23,885 bases of DNA from a virus. Within the stretch, counting starts at the first letter, position 1, and the number at the start of each line of letters is the position of its first letter. Positions 19,770 to 23,885 of this stretch are shown here, one piece after another. The notes beneath the pieces were generated by a model that was not told the origin of the DNA, searched no databases, and worked only from the letters and a program-made list of their open reading frames with translations. A program made the position numbers and the translations under genes. The stretch is taken from the IMG/VR virus record IMGVR_UViG_3300046011_003259, positions 1 to 23,885 of that record. One strand, given 5' to 3'.

Positions 19770-19798
19770 TATTTTCCCACATTCGCATGCTTTGTCAA
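19770..19798 (-). promoter_or_regulatory. possible internal promoter before the ejection-protein block
   Basis: TTGACA at 19798-19793 (minus strand) is a perfect -35 that overlaps the upstream gene's stop codon. The best -10 at 17-bp spacing is AAAATA (19775-19770), which is poor. The 81-bp gap it lies in is the longest in the late operon. It could give extra transcription of the ejection genes early, or be chance. Confidence 0.35.
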
Positions 19799-20193
19799 TC
19801 AAGGTCGAACTCCCGTTCTTCCCAGGCTTGGCAGCTGCGCATGTCGTGGCAGATGAAGTCAAACTTGTGGCAGTAGCCACGAAAGCCTGCGCCGGTGTCC
19901 CAGTCGTTTTGTGGGATGCGCTCCATATTGGCCTGCATCATGGTGCTGTTGTCGTAGTACTCGCAGTTCGAGCAGCGACGACGACGAGCTTCTTTCTCGT
20001 CCACTTGCATGGCTTTTCCGAGCGCCATCCAGTAGGTCTTATTCGCACCTGGCTCGTTGGATGGCTTCTCAGGGCCAAGCATCCAGTCGTCGATCACCAC
20101 CTGGGTGTTCTTTTTGTTCTCAGCTGCCGTGATGAACGGCATTGATTCTGGCAGGCCACCAAAGCCTGCGAGCATGATCTTGGGCATGTCCAT
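19795..20193 (-). CDS. cysteine-rich virion-module protein (HiPIP-like pattern)
   Basis: A 132-residue protein. The N-terminus is M-P-K-I-M-L-A-G-F-G-G (3-13), with polar helices after it; a basic R-R-R (71-73) precedes the metal-type cluster C74-x2-C77-E-Y-Y, C108-H-K-F, C115-H and C121-x-x-W. The order C-x-N-C-x-Y-Y, C-x-x-F, C-x-x-W is like small high-potential iron-sulfur proteins and some zinc-ribbon phage proteins. Iron-sulfur or zinc binding is inferred. The first ATG (20193) has GGAG six bases upstream; the second, two codons on, is too far. It lies between the gp10-like and gp7-like genes, so a role in the virion tail or its assembly is likely. Confidence 0.75.
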   Translation of the reverse strand: MDMPKIMLAGFGGLPESMPFITAAENKKNTQVVIDDWMLGPEKPSNEPGANKTYWMALGKAMQVDEKEARRRRCSNCEYYDNSTMMQANMERIPQNDWDTGAGFRGYCHKFDFICHDMRSCQAWEEREFDLD

Positions 20194-20203
20194 GTCGGTC
20201 TCC

Positions 20204-20539
20204 TTATGTGATTTCGCGGCCAGATGCGCGGATGGTCAGCGATGTGGCTGCGCTGGCAATGGTCGAGATGAAGCTCCCTGGCTCCAAGGCCTGGCCAACC
20301 AACTCGGGGAAGGTGTATGTCTCGTCCGGTGCAATGCTGCGTGCATCCACGATCAAGTTTCCAACACCAGCTGACCCGCCACTTGTGACCAGGTTGACGC
20401 TGATGGTGACGTTGCCTGCGGTGGTGTTGGTGGCTGTGAACTTGTCAATGATCGCCTTGGCGTTGACCGCTGTGTATTGGGTGGTTTGTGCGTTTTCTGC
20501 CTGCTTTGCTGGAATCAGGACTTTGATTTGAACGGCCAT
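20204..20539 (-). CDS. small conserved phage structural protein
   Basis: A 111-residue, beta-rich protein. The pattern V-K-V-L-I-P-A-K-Q-A-E-N-A-Q-T-T-Q-Y (6-23), A-I-I-D-K-F-T-A-T-N-T-T-A-G-N-V-T-I-S-V-N-L-V (29-51) and the end L-T-I-R-A-S-G-R-E-I-T (101-111) recurs in phages of proteobacteria, generally in tail or structural operons. The beta pattern fits an immunoglobulin-like or decoration fold. There is no catalytic motif. The start has AAGGAG about six bases upstream. It follows the putative tail-needle-position gene in the order of the operon. Its exact virion place is unknown. Confidence 0.8.
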   Translation of the reverse strand: MAVQIKVLIPAKQAENAQTTQYTAVNAKAIIDKFTATNTTAGNVTISVNLVTSGGSAGVGNLIVDARSIAPDETYTFPELVGQALEPGSFISTIASAATSLTIRASGREIT

Positions 20540-20548
20540 AACTTCTCC

Positions 20549-21133
20549 TTAAACGATGCTTGTGATGATGCCGTTGACCACAGTCACGGTTTGCGGTGGA
20601 ATGTCGGCTGTTATAAAACTGCCGCTTGCACCGACGTTTTCAAACGCCATTGTGCCAAGGCCAGACACCGCGATAGTGATTGCGCCTGCGCCGTTGGTGA
20701 TGGTAATGTTTGCACCTGCAGTGAGTGTGGCTTTGGCCAGCGTGTTGCCGGTGGTGTTGCCAATGAGCAGCTGGCCATTGGTAAATGTGCTTTGACCTGT
20801 GCCGCCAGAGTCGACAGGCAAGGGAGGTACAAGGCCTGAAATTTTGCCGCCAGTGATGTTCACGTTGTCTGCGTTCTGCGGTGCAATCGTGCCAAGCTCC
20901 GCCCTTGGTGCCAGTGCCAGCAGCTCCAATGCCTGCGTCAAAGCGCTTATGAGAGCCAACGCCTCGTTGGCAGATGCTTGTGCTGTGTCAGCTGCGAATT
21001 CAAAGTCGGTGCCGACAATAGGCTCTAGCGTGTCCACTACCTGAAACAGCTTCTCGAACTGCTTGACCTGCTCAAAGCTCTTGAGGAAGGTCGCAAGCTG
21101 ATCGCGTGTGAGGTTGAGCTTTTGCGTTGCCAT
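20549..21133 (-). CDS. phage tail-associated protein, helical stalk plus beta repeats
   Basis: A 194-residue protein with a long helical N-terminal half (about 5-78; L-A-T-F-L-K-S-F-E-Q-V-K-Q-F-E-K-L-F, then S-A-N-E-A-L-A-L-I-S-A-L-T-Q-A-L) and a beta-rich end. S-G-G-T-G-Q-S-T-F-T-N-G-Q-L-L-I-G-N (107-124) and L-T-A-G-A-N-I-T-I-T-N-G-A-G (136-149) are repeats common in phage tail fibre proteins. The gene follows the gp10-like gene with a TGATG overlap, the place of P22 gene 26 (tail needle). A helical stalk with a beta tip would suit a needle or fibre. I see no direct similarity to gp26. Confidence 0.78.
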   Translation of the reverse strand: MATQKLNLTRDQLATFLKSFEQVKQFEKLFQVVDTLEPIVGTDFEFAADTAQASANEALALISALTQALELLALAPRAELGTIAPQNADNVNITGGKISGLVPPLPVDSGGTGQSTFTNGQLLIGNTTGNTLAKATLTAGANITITNGAGAITIAVSGLGTMAFENVGASGSFITADIPPQTVTVVNGIITSIV

Positions 21134-22542
21134 CAGTAGGCCAATGGCTCGATCTGAGCCTCAAGACGGATGAAGGACAGGTGCGCTTGGCTGTCGCCAC
21201 GGAAGCGCTGGATGCGCCAGTTGCGCATGTGGCCCTGTTGAAACCATGCCAGTCGCTTTTGGCTGTTGCCTGTGGTACCGACACGGATGCCACGGTCTTG
21301 GCTCCATGCTTTACCGTCCAGGCTGTAGCTGGTGGTGATGATCGGGTCAACACCAAGTGCCACGCTGCCGGTCAAACTCACCAGCTCAAGCTCGTTGAAG
21401 ATCGCGCCGTTGCTCTCGTTGTAGACGATCAGCGTGCCAAACTCCCAGCGCACGATCTGGCCCCAGTGGCTGCTGATGTTGTCCACCAGGTAGCCAATGT
21501 TCGAGGACTGTGGGTCACCAATCAGCCACTTGTCATAGGCCCAGACCAAGTTGCGTGCTCGGTATTGGCTGAAGCCGACCTGGCTGGTGCTCAAGGTAAA
21601 CCAGACCTGTTGTTGCAGCGCTGCCGATGCGGCTGCGTCATAAACCAGCGTTTTGTCTGGCAGGTGCACATACAGGTGCTCATGGGCTTTGTCGTTGCGT
21701 GCTTCCAGCTTAACGGTGGCAAGCTGCGCCTCGGTGTAGTCCAGCAGCAGCTCGTCAATCTCTTGCGTGCTGATCTTTTGGGCTGTGGCGTTTGCGCCCA
21801 TGTAGATGCCTGGCGCTTCGTTGCGGCCAGAGCCAAGGAAGGCGATCATCTCCATGAACACGCAGCAGGCAAAGGTGCCAATGACACCCTTTTGCACCTG
21901 TGCGCCATCGATGCGCTGAAACGGAAAAAACTCGCCGCCAACGTTGTCGAACACCTCGATGGTATTGCGGTTCAGCGCATAGATTTCGTTGCGCAGCTTA
22001 AGCAAAGCCACCACCGGGTCGGGGTCAACCTCCGAGCTGCCGTACTTCAGCGGGTTGACCTGGGTGGGGTCTGACAGCTCTGTCACCACAAGGAACTCGC
22101 CGTCGGTGGTCATGAAGTAGCCATCCACCCAGACCACGTCCAACACGACGCCAAGGTCGGGGTCAGTGACTTGCACCAGGCCAAGCGTGCTGCTCCAGTA
22201 GTACAAGCGGCCACCGGAAGCAATGGCCAATCGGTCGAAGCTGTAGTCGAGCGTCACCAGGGTATTGACGGGGCCACCAACATCGCCAAGCACGGTCACG
22301 GCGCCATTGCTGGCCACGGTCACGAGCTTGGTGCCCATGACGCGGTAGCAGACGCCGTTCCAGTTGATGCCGCCACGGTCGATGCCGGGGCCGGTGCCGT
22401 TGGCCACGATGCCGTCACCAGGACGCAGAAAACCGGCACTGATGCCGGACTGCTTTGGGACTGGCACCAGGTTGACTGGGTATGACGTGCGAAGGTCTGG
22501 CCCGTTGTCAGCAAAGATGCCGTTGAGGATTGGGATTTGCAT
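21133..22542 (-). CDS. gp10-like packaged-DNA stabilisation (tail hub) protein
   Basis: A 469-residue protein; P22 gp10 has 472. In P22 it forms a hexameric ring below the portal, closing the DNA channel and holding the tailspikes. Family marks seen: the N-terminus with S-Y-P-V-N-L-V-P-V-P-K (20-30), G-F-L-R-P-G-D-G-I (37-45), N-G-V-C-Y-R-V-M-G (62-70), W-V-D-G-Y-F-M-T-T-D-G-E-F (137-149) and L-R-N-E-I-Y-A-L-N-R-N-T-I-E-V-F-D-N-V-G (182-201), then beta-propeller-like strands. The start at 22542 is just after the upstream gene's stop, with GGTGAG as a weak ribosome site. The ring is the anchor for the proteins coded downstream. Confidence 0.93.
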   Translation of the reverse strand: MQIPILNGIFADNGPDLRTSYPVNLVPVPKQSGISAGFLRPGDGIVANGTGPGIDRGGINWNGVCYRVMGTKLVTVASNGAVTVLGDVGGPVNTLVTLDYSFDRLAIASGGRLYYWSSTLGLVQVTDPDLGVVLDVVWVDGYFMTTDGEFLVVTELSDPTQVNPLKYGSSEVDPDPVVALLKLRNEIYALNRNTIEVFDNVGGEFFPFQRIDGAQVQKGVIGTFACCVFMEMIAFLGSGRNEAPGIYMGANATAQKISTQEIDELLLDYTEAQLATVKLEARNDKAHEHLYVHLPDKTLVYDAAASAALQQQVWFTLSTSQVGFSQYRARNLVWAYDKWLIGDPQSSNIGYLVDNISSHWGQIVRWEFGTLIVYNESNGAIFNELELVSLTGSVALGVDPIITTSYSLDGKAWSQDRGIRVGTTGNSQKRLAWFQQGHMRNWRIQRFRGDSQAHLSFIRLEAQIEPLAY

Positions 22543-22547
22543 TCAAC

Positions 22548-22832
22548 TCACCATTTTTCTTTGGCCGCCCAAAATGCTGCTGACATTTTGCCTTTGGCGA
22601 TGTTCTTTTTGTGGCGAGCCATGAAAGATTCACGCCGCGTTTTGTCGGCCTTGCTCTCGCCTTCACGCTTTGGAGACCCAGACACGCCTTGCTGGCCAAA
22701 GCGGATCGTCTTGACCTGGTCGCCAGCCTTGGCCACCACGACGTGGGACTTGGTTGGGTGCGAAGGCGTGCGCTTGGGCTTGTTGTAGCCCTCGACGCCT
22801 GCGCGTGCCAGTCTTGAGTCTTTGGTGGCCAT
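22548..22832 (-). CDS. small basic DUF6321-type virion-module protein
   Basis: A 94-residue, very basic protein (Lys/Arg-rich, no Cys). Markers are A-T-K-D-S-R-L-A-R-A-G-V-E-G-Y-N-K-P-K-R (2-21), H-P-T-K-S-H-V-V-V-A-K (25-35), I-R-F-G-Q-Q-G-V-S-G (43-52), R-H-K-K-N-I-A-K-G-K-M-S-A-A-F-W-A (73-89). The R-F-G-x-Q-G-V and S-A-x-x-W-A motifs fit DUF6321-type phage proteins, of unknown function. Its charge suggests DNA or RNA binding, perhaps head-related. The ATG at 22832 is preferred because the conserved M-A-T-K-D-S start follows; further upstream frame overlaps the next gene. It lies between the partial structural gene and gp10. Confidence 0.85.
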   Translation of the reverse strand: MATKDSRLARAGVEGYNKPKRTPSHPTKSHVVVAKAGDQVKTIRFGQQGVSGSPKREGESKADKTRRESFMARHKKNIAKGKMSAAFWAAKEKW

Positions 22833-22834
22833 GG

Positions 22835-23885
22835 TCAGAAGCTGATGTAGAGCTTGAAGGCTTCCAGCGTGACCACGTTGTTGGCCGTTGCTGGTTGCGC
22901 TGTAAAGGCGAAGGTCTGGTTCTGCGTTGCGTCCACGGTCAGCACCACGTTTGCGCCAGTGGACAGGCCATGCCCGACCTGGTTGGCTGCGTTGCTGATC
23001 ACCTGCGAGCTGCCACGGTTGCACATGAGCTTTTGAGCGCAGGCGCTTGCGTTGTTGGCTGCGCTGACTGCCATGAGCACGCCGCCGCCGTAGGTCATGC
23101 CGATGTTCTTGGCCGAGGCGCTGTTGGTCAGGCTGTAGAGCGCATCGATCTCCATGCCGCCGCCGACGCCCATAGACCAGCCAGGGACAACGACAGACGC
23201 CAAGGTGACAGCGGTGTTGGCCACGGCAGCAACTGCGACGCCGTACCAGACCAAGGCTGTTTGTGTGCCGGACTGCGTGCCGCTGGTCGTAACGGCTGCG
23301 CCGCCTGCGGATGTGGACACAGTAAAGGTGTTGGCCGTCAGCACTTCCTTGACGTAATAGGTCGTGTTAATCGCCAAGCCTGTGGGCAGTGCGCCGGTGG
23401 TGGTGAAGCGGATGGTGTCATTCACAGACAAGCCATGGCCAGTCCAAGTGACCACGCCAGGCGCTGCAATGCTGATCGTCACGGTGGCATCGATGTAAGG
23501 CAGGTCGATGGTGACTTCGTCTGTGGCTGTGTCAGCGTCCAGGACTTCATAGAAGCCGGTCACGCCAGTGCCGCCTGTCCAGGTGACGTACAGGCTCGCG
23601 CCTTGAGCCACTGCGTTGGTCAGGTCATGCACGCCTGCGCTCACCAGTTTGGTGTTGCCAGCGTCGTCGGCATAGGTCAGGGTGGTGAAAGTCGCGGCAG
23701 GTTGCACCAGGCTGACGGGTGTCAGGTTGCCGAGCACCAATGCAGGGAAGCCGCGCAGCTTTGGCTGTGTGCCGACGTCATATTCGACGGTGGCATTGCG
23801 GTTCTGGATGCGGATGGTGCGGTCTTGGCCGTAGGGGCCAAATGTCTGTGCGCTGTTCGACAGCGTGGCCAGCGTGGTGTAAATC
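22835..23885 (-). CDS. phage structural protein, 5' part outside the window
   Basis: The open frame continues to the right edge without a stop, so at least 349 residues are present and the start is missing. The edge part codes for I-Y-T-T-L-A-T-L-S-N-S-A-Q-T-F-G and Y-D-V-G-T-Q-P-K-L-R-G-F-P-A just before the visible core. The rest is Ala/Thr/Val-rich beta sequence. An inserted-looking unit (23261-23479) with the W-T-G-H-G-L-S-V-N-D-T-I-R-F-T-T-T-G-A-L-P pattern, shared by many phage fibre and head proteins, separates two parts. Position upstream of gp10 suggests a head, head-tail joining or decoration protein. I see no catalytic motif, and exact family is not assigned. Confidence 0.75.
   Translation of the reverse strand, partial: IYTTLATLSNSAQTFGPYGQDRTIRIQNRNATVEYDVGTQPKLRGFPALVLGNLTPVSLVQPAATFTTLTYADDAGNTKLVSAGVHDLTNAVAQGASLYVTWTGGTGVTGFYEVLDADTATDEVTIDLPYIDATVTISIAAPGVVTWTGHGLSVNDTIRFTTTGALPTGLAINTTYYVKEVLTANTFTVSTSAGGAAVTTSGTQSGTQTALVWYGVAVAAVANTAVTLASVVVPGWSMGVGGGMEIDALYSLTNSASAKNIGMTYGGGVLMAVSAANNASACAQKLMCNRGSSQVISNAANQVGHGLSTGANVVLTVDATQNQTFAFTAQPATANNVVTLEAFKLYISF

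Noticed and set aside
19180-20145. Plus-strand frame of 321 codons
   Set aside because: It runs antisense to two conserved virion-module genes and has no ribosome site or recognisable domain.
1-23885. CRISPR array, tRNA genes, insertion sequences, attachment site
   Set aside because: No regularly spaced repeats, no cloverleaf-like sequence and no transposase or integrase gene were seen on either strand.

Overview
The window is phage (or prophage) DNA from start to end; no bacterial housekeeping gene is visible. The virion genes match the P22-type podovirus plan: a gp10-like tail-hub protein, gp7-, gp20- and gp16-like ejection proteins, and a tailspike with a P22-type head-binding domain. High G+C (about 55-60 % by eye) and the look of the small accessory proteins suggest a betaproteobacterial (Burkholderiales-like) host. 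That host call is inference. No integrase, CI repressor, terminase or portal is inside the window, so lifestyle cannot be decided. The module right of the window would be the rest of the head and packaging genes.

Layout. (1) Positions 1-2278, leftward: a Cro-like DNA-binding protein, an O-like replication initiator (DUF1376-type N-terminus) with a tandem 7/14-bp repeat inside it, a P-like helicase-loader candidate, a small Zn-ribbon protein, NinB, and the first codons of a probable DUF5664-type dATP/dGTP diphosphohydrolase. (2) Positions 2279-2400: a short AT-rich divergent control region with three CTATAA repeats. (3) Positions 2401-9190, rightward: a compact early operon with recombination genes (ERF annealase, YqaJ exonuclease, SSB), a DUF2303/YfdQ pair, a RyR-domain protein, a ribbon-helix-helix regulator, a MazG-like NTP pyrophosphohydrolase, then many small phage proteins of unknown function. 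Most junctions are 1-4 base stop/start overlaps. (4) Positions 9187-23885, leftward: the late operon. Transcription runs from the right edge through structural genes, tail hub, ejection proteins, tailspike and fibre to the lysis cassette (coil-TM protein, small HTH-like protein, M15 endopeptidase, 3-TM holin), a terminator-like hairpin and a Zn-ribbon gene that meets the early operon at a shared CTAG.

How it works together (inference from families): the divergent region turns on replication to the left and recombination to the right. ERF, exonuclease and SSB form a single-strand-annealing set, and NinB, O and P supply lambda/P22-type replication-recombination. Late proteins build the portal-proximal tail, inject the ejection proteins (one with a peptidoglycan-cleaving domain), bind the host by tailspike and fibre, and finally lyse it.

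Most unusual points: the iteron-like array whose period does not follow the reading frame; the strong excess of the palindrome TGGCCA; a low-G+C tailspike beta-helix; the RyR and nucleotide-hydrolase genes in the early operon; and a cysteine-rich, HiPIP-like protein among virion genes. I did not find a clearly new multi-gene system.
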